Assembly (NCBI GenBank): GCA_016789725.1
Contig: JAEUQN010000009.1
Coordinates: forward strand, 1 to 64,000
Source of the DNA: Blastocatellia bacterium
Lineage (GTDB): Bacteria; Acidobacteriota; Blastocatellia; RBC074
Length of the DNA: 64,000 nucleotides
Direction: 5' to 3'
Positions 1 through 7,420 of the stretch are shown one piece after another (position 1 is the first letter of the stretch; the number at the start of each line of letters is the position of its first letter). Under the pieces are notes generated by a model. The model made no database searches. It saw nothing but the letters and a program-made list of their open reading frames with translations, and was not told the DNA's origin. Made by a program: the position numbers and the translations under genes.

Positions 1-232
1 CAGAAACATTTATTAGAAACGAAAGTTCAATATCCCGTTCCCTGATAGACAAGCGGTCTACTGTAATGTATCGGTGAGGCTCAAAAATGCGACCCCCTCC
101 TGCAATCTCTAGGGCCTGCATTGCTGTGCTTTTCCCGCTTCCATTCGGCCCAACAATCAACGTAAACCTCCCCAGCGGCAACGTCGTATCGCGCAAGGCC
201 TTGAAGTTCTTAAATTCGATAGATTCAATCAT
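1..232 (-). CDS. AAA family ATPase, N-terminal part only
   Basis: The 77 visible codons begin with ATG at 232 on the minus strand and run off the left edge. They read as an SMC/RecF-like ATPase N-terminus: a short beta strand with the typical IESIEFKNFKAL opening, then a Walker A motif GPNGSGKST at about residues 25-33. Proteins that start this way bind ATP through a composite site and act in DNA repair, in defence systems such as OLD-type nucleases, or as orphan ATPases. The fragment is too short to tell which. It is divergent from the acyl-CoA dehydrogenase gene, with 115 bp between the two starts. Family assignment is firm; specific function is unknown. Confidence 0.8.
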   Translation of the reverse strand, partial: MIESIEFKNFKALRDTTLPLGRFTLIVGPNGSGKSTAMQALEIAGGGRIFEPHRYITVDRLSIRERDIELSFLINVS

Positions 233-253
233 ACACACCTCATAATCGCTGAA

Positions 254-282
254 TTGGCAAAGCGACGGGGCTATTGTAAGAT
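254..282 (+). promoter_or_regulatory. Sigma70-type promoter of the acyl-CoA dehydrogenase gene
   Basis: TTGGCA at 254-259 and TAAGAT at 277-282 are separated by exactly 17 bp. They lie about 65 bp upstream of the ATG at 348, in the divergent gap. The -35 matches consensus at five of six positions and the -10 at four of six. Read by eye only. Confidence 0.5.
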
Positions 283-347
283 TAGCCATCGTTTCTACCA
301 AACCGATAACGGCTTTATTTCTCCATCAACCTGCGAAAGGAATTCTC

Positions 348-1508
348 ATGTCAGACCCCATCATTAACGCACTTACTACCTTCACAGAAGAAGAACAATT
401 ATTTGCCAACAGCGTCCGCGAATTTGCTGAAGCGGAAATCAAACCTTATGTCCGCGAAATGGACGCGGCAGGCAAAATGCGCCCGGAAATCCTCAGCAAA
501 GCGTTTGAGCTTGGGCTGATGGGCATTGAAGTTCCCGACGAATACGGTGGCTCCGGCGGCACGTTTTTTATGGCCTGCGTAGCGATTGAAGAACTCGCGC
601 GCGTGGACGCTTCGGTCAGCGTGTGCGTGGACGTGAACAACACGCTGGTCGCCAATGCGTTCTTGAATTACGGCACGGAAGAGCAACGCAAAAAGTATCT
701 ACAGATGCTCAGCACGACGACCGTCGGCGCGTATGCCTTGAGCGAGGCGGCCTCAGGTTCCGACGCTTTCGCCTTACAGACCAAAGCCGAAGACAAAGGC
801 GATCATTACGTGCTGAACGGACGCAAGCTGTGGATCACGAACGGCAACGAAGCGGGCATTTTTATTGTGTTTGCGACGCTTGATTCCAGCAAAGGCTACA
901 AAGGCATCACGGCGTTCATCGTCGAAAAAGACTTCCCCGGATTTTCGGTCGGACACAAAGAAGACAAGCTCGGCATCCGCGCTTCTTCGACGACGGAATT
1001 GATTCTGGAAGATTGCCGCGTGCCGAAAGATTGCGTGCTCGGCGAAGTCGGCAAAGGCTACAAGATTGCGATTGAAACGCTGAACGAAGGCCGCATCGGC
1101 ATCGGCGCGCAAATGATCGGTATCGCGCGCGGAGCTTATGAATACGCGCTGGCGTACACGAAAGAACGCAAACAATTCGGACAAGCACTGAGCGAGTTCC
1201 AAGGCGTGCAATTCCAGCTCGCCGAAATGGCCGTCAAAGTCGAAGCCGCACGCCTGATGGTCTACAATGCGGCGCGCCTGAAAGACGCAAAACAACCGTT
1301 CATCAAACAGGCCGCAATGGCGAAATTGTTTTCGTCCGAAGTCGCAGAGGAAGTCTCATCGCTCGCGGTGAATTTGTATGGCGGCTATGGCTATGTGAAA
1401 GATTATCCGGTCGAAAAATATTACCGCGATTGCAAGATCGGACAGATTTACGAAGGCACGTCGAACATGCAAAAACAGACGATTGCCAAATTGGTGTTAG
1501 CTGAATAG
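348..1508 (+). CDS. Acyl-CoA dehydrogenase (short-chain/butyryl-CoA type)
   Basis: A 386-residue FAD-dependent acyl-CoA dehydrogenase, normal length for the family. It oxidises acyl-CoA to trans-2-enoyl-CoA and passes electrons to electron-transfer flavoprotein in beta-oxidation. The N-terminal helical domain (about 1-125) is followed by the central beta domain with the substrate/FAD segments YALSEAASGSDA (about 127-138) and LWITNG (about 162-167). The C-terminal helical domain ends in IYEGTSNMQ, whose Glu at about 369 is the expected catalytic base, placed as in short-chain and butyryl-CoA enzymes. The ATG at 348 has AGGAA upstream. The gene stands alone, with its own promoter and a heptamer-repeat hairpin after its stop. 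Chain-length preference is inferred from the Glu position only. Confidence 0.93.
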   Translation: MSDPIINALTTFTEEEQLFANSVREFAEAEIKPYVREMDAAGKMRPEILSKAFELGLMGIEVPDEYGGSGGTFFMACVAIEELARVDASVSVCVDVNNTLVANAFLNYGTEEQRKKYLQMLSTTTVGAYALSEAASGSDAFALQTKAEDKGDHYVLNGRKLWITNGNEAGIFIVFATLDSSKGYKGITAFIVEKDFPGFSVGHKEDKLGIRASSTTELILEDCRVPKDCVLGEVGKGYKIAIETLNEGRIGIGAQMIGIARGAYEYALAYTKERKQFGQALSEFQGVQFQLAEMAVKVEAARLMVYNAARLKDAKQPFIKQAAMAKLFSSEVAEEVSSLAVNLYGGYGYVKDYPVEKYYRDCKIGQIYEGTSNMQKQTIAKLVLAE

Positions 1509-1517
1509 AACGAACAG

Positions 1518-1641
1518 AAATCAAAAGGCAAAAGGCAAATATCAAAAATCAAAAGGGCGGCACTTTATTTTTTTCTTTCTGAAAAATAAAAAAATCTTCC
1601 GACCTTTTGCCTTTTGCCTTTTGATATTTGCCTTTTGATTT
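1518..1641. repeat. Heptamer-repeat hairpin, GGCAAAA type, copy 1
   Basis: From 1520 the left arm reads in strict 7-bp steps: ATCAAAA, GGCAAAA, GGCAAAT, ATCAAAA, ATCAAAA. The right arm (1605-1639) is five heptamers on the other strand: TTTTGCC twice, TTTTGAT, ATTTGCC, TTTTGAT. The loop (1555-1604) starts GGGCGGCACTTTATT. A second copy at 37371-37485 has the same arms and nearly the same loop start. The element lies between the acyl-CoA dehydrogenase stop and the pcrA start. Confidence 0.9.
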
Positions 1642-1652
1642 AGGAACTTATT

Positions 1653-4103
1653 GTGAGCAATTGGACGATTTCAACCGCAACGCCGAACTACTTGGCCGGA
1701 CTCAATGAACCACAACGCGAAGCCGCCGCGACTGCCGAAGGGCCGTTATTGATTTTAGCCGGAGCGGGTTCGGGTAAGACGCGCGTCATCACGTATCGCA
1801 TCGCGCATTTGATTGCGAACTGTAATGTGCGCCCAGAAAACATCCTCGCCGTCACCTTCACGAACAAAGCCGCAGGCGAAATGAAAGAGCGTGTGGAGAA
1901 GCTGTTGACTGATTACTTCAAGGACACACAACGCACTGGCTCGCCCTTGCTTTCGACGTTTCACTCGTTGTGTGTACGGATTCTGCGACGCGACATCGAA
2001 CGACTGGGACGCGGCTACACGCGGTCGTTCACGATTTATGACACGGACGATCAGCAAAAAGTCGTGCGCAACATCATGAAAGATTTGGGCTACGACGACA
2101 AAGCCCAAACGCCGCGCGCCGTGCAAAGTGCGATCAGTGCCGCGAAAAACAAAGGCGAAGACCCAAAGATGTATGCCGCGCGCTACGAGTTTCAAGACGA
2201 ACGCAAAGCGCGCATCGCTCGTGTGTACGCCCGCTACGAACAACAACTGCAAAACGCGAACGCTGTAGATTTCGACGACTTGCTGATTCGCACCGTGCAA
2301 TTGTTGCGGCACGATCTGGACACGCGCGATTACTACCACAAACGCTTTCGTCATGTGATGGTGGATGAATTTCAAGACACGAACGGCATTCAATACGAAC
2401 TCGTGCGTCTGCTGGTCGAAGGCCGTGAATACGGAAATAGTTTAGCGGAAGATCATTGGAATAATCGCAGCTTATGTGTGGTGGGAGATGACGGGCAATC
2501 AATTTACGCCTTTCGCGGTTCAGATTTCCGCATCCTGCTCGGCTATCAAAAGGACTACAAAAACGCGAAGGTCGTAAAGCTCGAAGAGAATTATCGCTCG
2601 ACCAAACATATTCTCGAAGCGGCGAACAAAGTCATTGCCAACAATAAAGACCGCATCGAAAAAACGCTCTATACCAACAGCGGCGAAGGCGCGAAGATTC
2701 GCTATTCTCAAGTCTACGACGGCGATGCCGAAGCGCGCTTTGTCGTCTCCAAAATCGAAGAGCATCAATTGCGCGAACCGAATCTCAAGACCGCGATTTT
2801 GTATCGCACGAATGCGCAATCGCGCTTGTTTGAAGAGGCGTGTCGGCGTGCAGGCTTGCGCTACAACCTGGTCGGCGGTTTCAGTTTCTATGATCGCGCT
2901 GAAGTCAAAGATGTGATCGCGTATTTGAAACTGGCGATGAATACGGCGGATTCAATTGCGCTGTCGCGCATCATCAACGTACCGACGCGTGCTATCGGCA
3001 AAACGACGATGGATGAAGTCGAACGCCGCGCGGCGGAGTTGGGCGTGTCGTTGTGGGAAGCAATTGCCTACGTGATTGACAATCAAACACTGCCCGCGCG
3101 TGCGACCACGGCACTGCAAAGCTTCCGCGACATCGTCACGAATCTTGTTTCCAAAACCCAAACCGAACCGCTTTCGGAAATCGTCAAAGCTGCCGTGATT
3201 GACACTGGCTACGAACGCGCGCTGAAAATGGAAGGCACAGAAGAAGCTGAAGCGCGTTTGCTCAACCTGGAAGAACTGGTCAACGCTGCTGCCGAAGCCG
3301 AAGAGCAAGGCGAAACGTTGCGCGACTTCCTCGATCACGCGGCGCTCGTGTCCGACGCCGATCAATACAAAGAAGAAGCGCAAGTGACGTTGATGACGAT
3401 GCACGCGGCGAAAGGCTTGGAATTCCCCCTCGTCTTCATTGCCGGGCTGGAGGAAAACTTGTTTCCGCACTCGCGCGTGCGCGACAATGCGGCGGAGTTG
3501 GAAGAAGAGCGTCGTCTTTGTTATGTGGCGATTACCCGAGCGGAAAGATTTTTGTACCTGACGCACGCGCTGAAACGCCGTGTGTACGGTGAGGAGCTGC
3601 CTGCGGAACCGTCGCGCTTTCTGATGGAGTTCCCAATTGAGATTATTGAAGATGTGAGCAAAGGCCCCAGTTGGCTGAGTTTTTCCTACAAAAATCCAAC
3701 CGCTAAAGATCACACAAATTCCGGCGATTTGCGATATGAGTATGACGAGCCGTATCAATCCAAACGGACGAGCAATTATTCGGGGCGAACTTACAATAAC
3801 ACCGACAGTGTCCGTGATTTTTTTGCCCGCAAGGATAAACCTGCCAATCCGCCATCTTTCCAGCGACCCTCTTCCAGCAGCGCACCACGCCTTGTGCCTT
3901 CTTCGCCCAATCGCGGCACAAGCAGTGATTCTGGCAGTAAATCCGGCTTCACCGTTGGCACGCGCGTGCGGCACGCAAAATACGGGCAAGGCTTGATTAT
4001 CAAGCGCGAAGGCGATGGCGAAGACGCGAAGTTGACGATTAACTTTCCAGGGTTTGGCACCAAAAAAATGATTGCGAAGTTTGCGGGATTGGAGAAGTTG
4101 TAA
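1653..4103 (+). CDS. pcrA: ATP-dependent 3'-5' DNA helicase, UvrD/PcrA family
   Basis: An 816-residue superfamily 1A helicase that unwinds DNA in nucleotide-excision and mismatch repair and clears recombinase or stalled polymerase. Motif I GAGSGKT is at residues 37-43. Motif II is VDEFQDT (about 236), motif III GDDGQSIYAFRG (about 280), and the late motifs MTMHAAKGLEF and YVAITRAE follow. A serine/proline-rich linker (about 725-770) leads to a C-terminal Tudor-like domain GTRVRHAKYGQGLI, a PcrA hallmark that contacts RNA polymerase in Firmicutes. It is longer than the usual 720-740 residues because of that linker. The start is GTG at 1653, with AGGA seven bases upstream. It converges with the ZIP transporter gene, 21 bp away. 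PcrA versus UvrD naming is a choice; the function is secure. Confidence 0.95.
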   Translation: MSNWTISTATPNYLAGLNEPQREAAATAEGPLLILAGAGSGKTRVITYRIAHLIANCNVRPENILAVTFTNKAAGEMKERVEKLLTDYFKDTQRTGSPLLSTFHSLCVRILRRDIERLGRGYTRSFTIYDTDDQQKVVRNIMKDLGYDDKAQTPRAVQSAISAAKNKGEDPKMYAARYEFQDERKARIARVYARYEQQLQNANAVDFDDLLIRTVQLLRHDLDTRDYYHKRFRHVMVDEFQDTNGIQYELVRLLVEGREYGNSLAEDHWNNRSLCVVGDDGQSIYAFRGSDFRILLGYQKDYKNAKVVKLEENYRSTKHILEAANKVIANNKDRIEKTLYTNSGEGAKIRYSQVYDGDAEARFVVSKIEEHQLREPNLKTAILYRTNAQSRLFEEACRRAGLRYNLVGGFSFYDRAEVKDVIAYLKLAMNTADSIALSRIINVPTRAIGKTTMDEVERRAAELGVSLWEAIAYVIDNQTLPARATTALQSFRDIVTNLVSKTQTEPLSEIVKAAVIDTGYERALKMEGTEEAEARLLNLEELVNAAAEAEEQGETLRDFLDHAALVSDADQYKEEAQVTLMTMHAAKGLEFPLVFIAGLEENLFPHSRVRDNAAELEEERRLCYVAITRAERFLYLTHALKRRVYGEELPAEPSRFLMEFPIEIIEDVSKGPSWLSFSYKNPTAKDHTNSGDLRYEYDEPYQSKRTSNYSGRTYNNTDSVRDFFARKDKPANPPSFQRPSSSSAPRLVPSSPNRGTSSDSGSKSGFTVGTRVRHAKYGQGLIIKREGDGEDAKLTINFPGFGTKKMIAKFAGLEKL

Positions 4104-4124
4104 GAATGTTGAGAGGTCTTTTTC

Positions 4125-4868
4125 TCAGCCTCCAATTGCGTGCAAAAGCAAATGCGTGAGGTAAAACAGCGCCACACCTGCAAAAATGGAGAGGGAAGCT
4201 TTCCACCCACCTTCGCGGTTAATTTCAGGAATTAAATCGGACGCTGCAATGTATAGCGTGGCTCCGGCAGACAACGGCAGAGCGACGATCAGCGCTCGCT
4301 CAACAATCACCACACAAAAGATTCCGGCAAGGGTGGCTATCGAAATAAGTAATGTCGCGGTGATGGCGGTGCGCCCTGTCTTTCCTGCACTCATCATAAT
4401 CGAGGCGACCGTGAAGCCTTCGGGGACCTTGTGGATTAATACGGCGAGAAACAGTAGCAATCCCAATCGCAAGTTAACAAGTAATCCCGACGCAATCGTC
4501 ACGCCGTCGAAAAAGGCATGAATCGCCAGCGCCACAACCGCAGTAACGGCGACTCCGTGGCGATGCATTTCTTCTGTGTGGGTCTCTTCGCCAAAATGAA
4601 AATGCGGGGCAATCGTGTGTTCAAATAACTGAATGATCAAATATCCTGCCAAGAGCCAAATCGCTGTAGCGCCGCCTCCTGCTTGCTCGAAACTCTCAGG
4701 AATCATTTCCAGTACCACCGCCGCCAGCATAAATCCTGCGCCAAATCCCAATATGTATTTCAATCGCCCACGATCTGTTTCAGGTGACCTGGAAACCAGC
4801 CACCCTCCCAGCAGGTTTCCAGCGGCAGCCATTAGGCCAAAGAGAAGCAATTGAAAAGATTGGGTCAT
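4125..4868 (-). CDS. ZIP family divalent metal transporter
   Basis: A 247-residue polytopic membrane protein with about eight predicted helices, the usual size for bacterial ZIP importers such as ZupT. The two metal-site helices are visible: [12 protein letters not shown] (about 145-156) and HKVPEGF (about 176-182). Their His, Asp and Glu residues line the transport path. The short His-rich stretch [17 protein letters not shown] (about 115-131) is the cytoplasmic loop typical of the family. It probably imports zinc or a similar divalent ion across the inner membrane. ATG at 4868 is chosen; in-frame TTG codons up to 4877 would add three residues. It stands alone, convergent with pcrA. Metal specificity cannot be read from sequence. 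Confidence 0.88.
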   Translation of the reverse strand: MTQSFQLLLFGLMAAAGNLLGGWLVSRSPETDRGRLKYILGFGAGFMLAAVVLEMIPESFEQAGGGATAIWLLAGYLIIQLFEHTIAPHFHFGEETHTEEMHRHGVAVTAVVALAIHAFFDGVTIASGLLVNLRLGLLLFLAVLIHKVPEGFTVASIMMSAGKTGRTAITATLLISIATLAGIFCVVIVERALIVALPLSAGATLYIAASDLIPEINREGGWKASLSIFAGVALFYLTHLLLHAIGG

Positions 4869-5099
4869 CAAGAGCAAGGTGGAAAAAGTTGAAATTTACC
4901 AGGAACTGGCAAGATACAAGGAAGTCATAGAAATTCCAAGCCTCGACGTCGGAAAAGAGCGTGCCCAGTAAAGCGTTTAGGTTAAACAGCTATTGAGAGA
5001 TACTGAGTTCGTAAAGCGTTTTGCTTGTCCAATTCAATCAAGCACTTAGCTGATTTGACTTGAGAAAATAATTTAGCTTCAAAAATGTCATAAAATAGC

Positions 5100-5128
5100 T
5101 TGACATCCACTGATTGCTACAATAGTAT
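5100..5128 (+). promoter_or_regulatory. Promoter of the dcw cluster (Pmra)
   Basis: A perfect -35 box TTGACA (5100-5105) is followed after exactly 17 bp by TAGTAT (5123-5128). It lies about 200 bp before mraZ and directly upstream of the MraZ-type repeats, the arrangement known from other dcw clusters. Transcription would start near 5135, so the operator overlaps or just follows the start site, which fits autorepression. Confidence 0.75.
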
Positions 5129-5139
5129 GCGGCTATCCA

Positions 5140-5169
5140 GTGGGACAAAGTGGTCTAAAGTGGTATGTG
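5140..5169 (+). promoter_or_regulatory. MraZ operator, three direct repeats
   Basis: Three adjacent 10-bp units GTGGGACAAA, GTGGTCTAAA and GTGGTATGTG share a GTGG core repeated at 10-bp intervals. MraZ is known to bind several TGGGN-like repeats separated by 5 nt, that is one helical turn apart, upstream of its own gene. Placement just downstream of the -10 box predicts that MraZ represses the cluster. Confidence 0.75.
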
Positions 5170-5327
5170 AGAGTAACTTAGCGTTTTAATTTCAACTTCT
5201 ACTTGAGGCCATAAGCGTTTGATTAAAAAAGGGCTTAGCCGAAAAAGCTAGTCAAAAAGCATTTTGAACCTCCGAATATTGGACCTGTCCCAACGCTAGT
5301 TGCCGCAATGTGGATATTGAGAATCAG

Positions 5328-5771
5328 ATGCTACGTGGAAGTTATACAGCAACGGTGGATGATAAGGGGCGGGTCAAGATTCCCGCAAGCTTCAAAAGAT
5401 ACCTGGAGCAGCATTACGGCAATCCCGAATTTTATGTGACGAGTTTGGATGGAGAGAGTGCCCGGATTTACCCACTTTCGGAGTGGGAAGAGATTGAAAA
5501 CAAGTTATCGTTGCTGCCCTCGTTGGACCCGGTCAAGCGAAAATTTCTGGATCGCGTGAATTATTACGGGCAAACGCAATCGTTGGACGCCAATGGGCGA
5601 ATCCTGATTCACCCGTTGCTGCGCGGTGCGGCAGAATTGTTGGGCGAGGTAATGATCTTTGGATATTTGACTTATCTGGAAATTTGGAGCGCGGATCGTT
5701 TCCGGCGTTCGAGGTTGGCGGAACCGTTCACTGATGAAGATGCTGACCGGATTGCTCGCCTGGGAATTTGA
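5328..5771 (+). CDS. mraZ: Transcriptional regulator MraZ
   Basis: A 147-residue DNA-binding regulator with two tandem SpoVT/AbrB-like halves. The first contains [15 protein letters not shown] (about residues 5-19) and the second [18 protein letters not shown] (about 84-101). It controls the dcw operon and forms a ring-shaped oligomer in characterised species. ATG at 5328 gives the family's usual M-(L/F)-x-G-x-Y start; an in-frame GTG at 5310 would add six residues. It is first gene of the division cluster, with a matching operator upstream. Its stop codon falls inside a 7-bp repeat array shared with the rsmH leader. Confidence 0.93.
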   Translation: MLRGSYTATVDDKGRVKIPASFKRYLEQHYGNPEFYVTSLDGESARIYPLSEWEEIENKLSLLPSLDPVKRKFLDRVNYYGQTQSLDANGRILIHPLLRGAAELLGEVMIFGYLTYLEIWSADRFRRSRLAEPFTDEDADRIARLGI

Positions 5772-5791
5772 GATTTGAAGTTTGAGAGTTG
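5764..5791 (+). repeat. Heptamer array, AGATTTG type, at the mraZ/rsmH junction
   Basis: Four consecutive 7-mers: GAATTTG, AGATTTG, AAGTTTG, AGAGTTG. The mraZ stop TGA (5769-5771) lies inside it and the rsmH ATG follows three bases later. The first two units recur identically at 48879-48892. Confidence 0.75.
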
Positions 5792-5793
5792 CC

Positions 5794-6744
5794 ATGTCGC
5801 TTGAATCTCCGCATGACCTGCATCTTCCGGTGATGCTGGCTGAATCCCTGGAAGCCTTGAATGCTACCAAGGGAGGTTTGTTTATTGATGCGACCTTGGG
5901 AATGGGTGGTCACAGTGAGGGGATTTTGCAGGCCTCGCCAGGCAATCGCGTGATCGGGCTGGATCGGGACGCAGAGGCCATTGAGTTGGCGCAACAGCGG
6001 CTCGCAAGATTTGGTGAAAGGTTTTCGGCGATTCATACGGACTATCGCCAGATAAAACAATCGTTACTTGAAAAAGGAATCGCCTCAGTCAACGGCATCA
6101 TCGCTGATTTGGGTATTTCGTCCTTTCAGTTGGATACGCCAGAGCGAGGCTTCAGTTTTCGCTTCACGGATGATTCGCCGCTGGATATGCGGATGAATCG
6201 CGCCGACCCGACAACCGCTGCGGACATCGTCACTCACTGGAGTGAGCGCGATCTGGCGGATTTGATTTTTGAATATGGTGAAGAACGGGCTTCCCGCAGG
6301 ATTGCGCACCGCATCGTGCAAGCCCGAACCAAAGAACCTTTTCGCACGACGAAGCAATTAGCAGACCTAGTCATCGCTGCGGTCCATCAAAAGGGCCACT
6401 GGAAGATTCATCCTGCGACCAAAACGTTTCAGGCTTTACGAATTGCGGTCAATCAGGAATTAGACGGGCTAGATCAGTTCGTCGTGGATGCGGTTGATTT
6501 ATTGGCTGTGGATGGAAGGATGGTGGTGATTACGTTTCATTCGCTTGAAGACAGGCTCATCAAGCAGGCTTTGAAGTTTCAATCTGGTCACTGCGTTTGC
6601 CCTCCTCAGCTACCAGACTGTCGTTGTGGAACCGCGCGGCGTGTTGAGCTTCTCACCAGCAAGCCCGCTCAACCGTGCGAGAGTGAATTGCTTGCAAATC
6701 CTCGTGCCCGGAGCGCCAAACTCCGCGCTTGTCGAAAGCTGTAG
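5794..6744 (+). CDS. rsmH: 16S rRNA (cytosine1402-N4)-methyltransferase RsmH
   Basis: A 316-residue SAM-dependent methyltransferase (formerly MraW) that N4-methylates C1402 in the 16S rRNA decoding centre. The SAM-binding motif [14 protein letters not shown] is near residues 32-45. [10 protein letters not shown] and the family signature DMRMNRAD lie near 105-135, and [10 protein letters not shown] is near 250. A C-terminal stretch with [12 protein letters not shown] holds four cysteines, as in many RsmH proteins. ATG at 5794 has GAGAG upstream; the frame also opens at TTG 5782, which is less likely. It lies 22 bp after mraZ, the canonical dcw order. Confidence 0.95.
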   Translation: MSLESPHDLHLPVMLAESLEALNATKGGLFIDATLGMGGHSEGILQASPGNRVIGLDRDAEAIELAQQRLARFGERFSAIHTDYRQIKQSLLEKGIASVNGIIADLGISSFQLDTPERGFSFRFTDDSPLDMRMNRADPTTAADIVTHWSERDLADLIFEYGEERASRRIAHRIVQARTKEPFRTTKQLADLVIAAVHQKGHWKIHPATKTFQALRIAVNQELDGLDQFVVDAVDLLAVDGRMVVITFHSLEDRLIKQALKFQSGHCVCPPQLPDCRCGTARRVELLTSKPAQPCESELLANPRARSAKLRACRKL

Positions 6745-6796
6745 CCCTTCACTCAGAACTAAAAATCCCCAATTCCCTTTGCCGGAGGAATTGATC

Positions 6797-7381
6797 ATGA
6801 ACATGCATTTTCGCCCAAAGATCCAGAATGGCCCGGTGGCCAAAAGATCGCGGACTGGATCTACAACTCAATCCATGCCACGTCCTGCTAAGCCTTTTTC
6901 CTTTGCTGCTGTCGCACCAATTTGGTCGGGGGCTTCGGTTGGGGAACTGACTCAGAGTGGATTGGCCGCAATAGGTTTAGATGGACGCCTGCAATCCACG
7001 AAAGTGATGACCAAAGAAAAAGCGACCTCGCGCTCTCGGGTGTTGCTGGGATTGATTGGCTGTGGCGTTTTGCTGACAAGTGGGTTTATGTTCAGTCTAC
7101 GCGATCATTTCACGGCGTATGCTTTTGGACGTGACGAAGTGAAGTTGAAGTCAAAGATTGAGCAAGCCGAGACCGAACAGCAGCACCTTGATGTCAAATT
7201 AAAGCGTGCGGGAAATCCGCAAGCTCTGGAGCAAGCCGCGCGTGAAGCCGGGCTTCTGCCGCTGGGGTTGGAGCGGAAAAAAGTTGTAATCGCATCAACG
7301 AGAGTAACTGCTGCCGAAAAAGCAAAGACTTCTCCATCAGCAAAAAAACCTGCTTCAAAAAGTAAAGCAGCGGAACATTAA
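6797..7381 (+). CDS. ftsL: FtsL-like cell division protein
   Basis: A 194-residue bitopic membrane protein between rsmH and ftsI, where ftsL always sits. The cytoplasmic N-terminus (about 1-77) is long and basic, with SRSRV just before a single membrane helix (about 78-97). A periplasmic heptad-rich coiled coil follows (EVKLKSKIEQAETEQQHLDVKLKRAG, split over about 112-137), then a Lys/Ala/Ser-rich tail. FtsL pairs with FtsB and FtsQ to activate the FtsW-FtsI synthase at the septum. The start is ATG 6797 with GGAGGA seven bases upstream; the frame is open further upstream inside rsmH, but that part is not convincing. Sequence conservation in FtsL is weak, so the call rests on topology and position. 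Confidence 0.8.
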   Translation: MNMHFRPKIQNGPVAKRSRTGSTTQSMPRPAKPFSFAAVAPIWSGASVGELTQSGLAAIGLDGRLQSTKVMTKEKATSRSRVLLGLIGCGVLLTSGFMFSLRDHFTAYAFGRDEVKLKSKIEQAETEQQHLDVKLKRAGNPQALEQAAREAGLLPLGLERKKVVIASTRVTAAEKAKTSPSAKKPASKSKAAEH

Positions 7382-7420
7382 ACGACCTCAGCAGAGACCA
7401 CGAGATAGAAAGCAAATGTA

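Larger units (their letters stand above)
4869..5327. other. Intergenic region upstream of mraZ
   Basis: No gene was recognised in these 459 bases. It holds the dcw promoter and MraZ operator described separately. It also holds an 11-bp direct repeat GTAAAGCGTTT at 4968-4978 and 5011-5021, with two weaker relatives (TTAGCGTTTT near 5178, ATAAGCGTTTG near 5211). The region is AT-richer than its surroundings, as expected for a strong promoter region. About 150 bases of untranslated leader follow the operator. Confidence 0.6.

Noticed and set aside
2952-3989. Long open frame antisense to the helicase gene
   Set aside because: It lies entirely opposite pcrA codons, has an arginine/histidine/phenylalanine-rich composition typical of antisense reading of this GC pattern, and no recognisable motif.
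6626-6796. Upstream part of the FtsL frame overlapping rsmH
   Set aside because: It lies out of frame within rsmH, and the GGAGGA site clearly marks ATG 6797 as the start.
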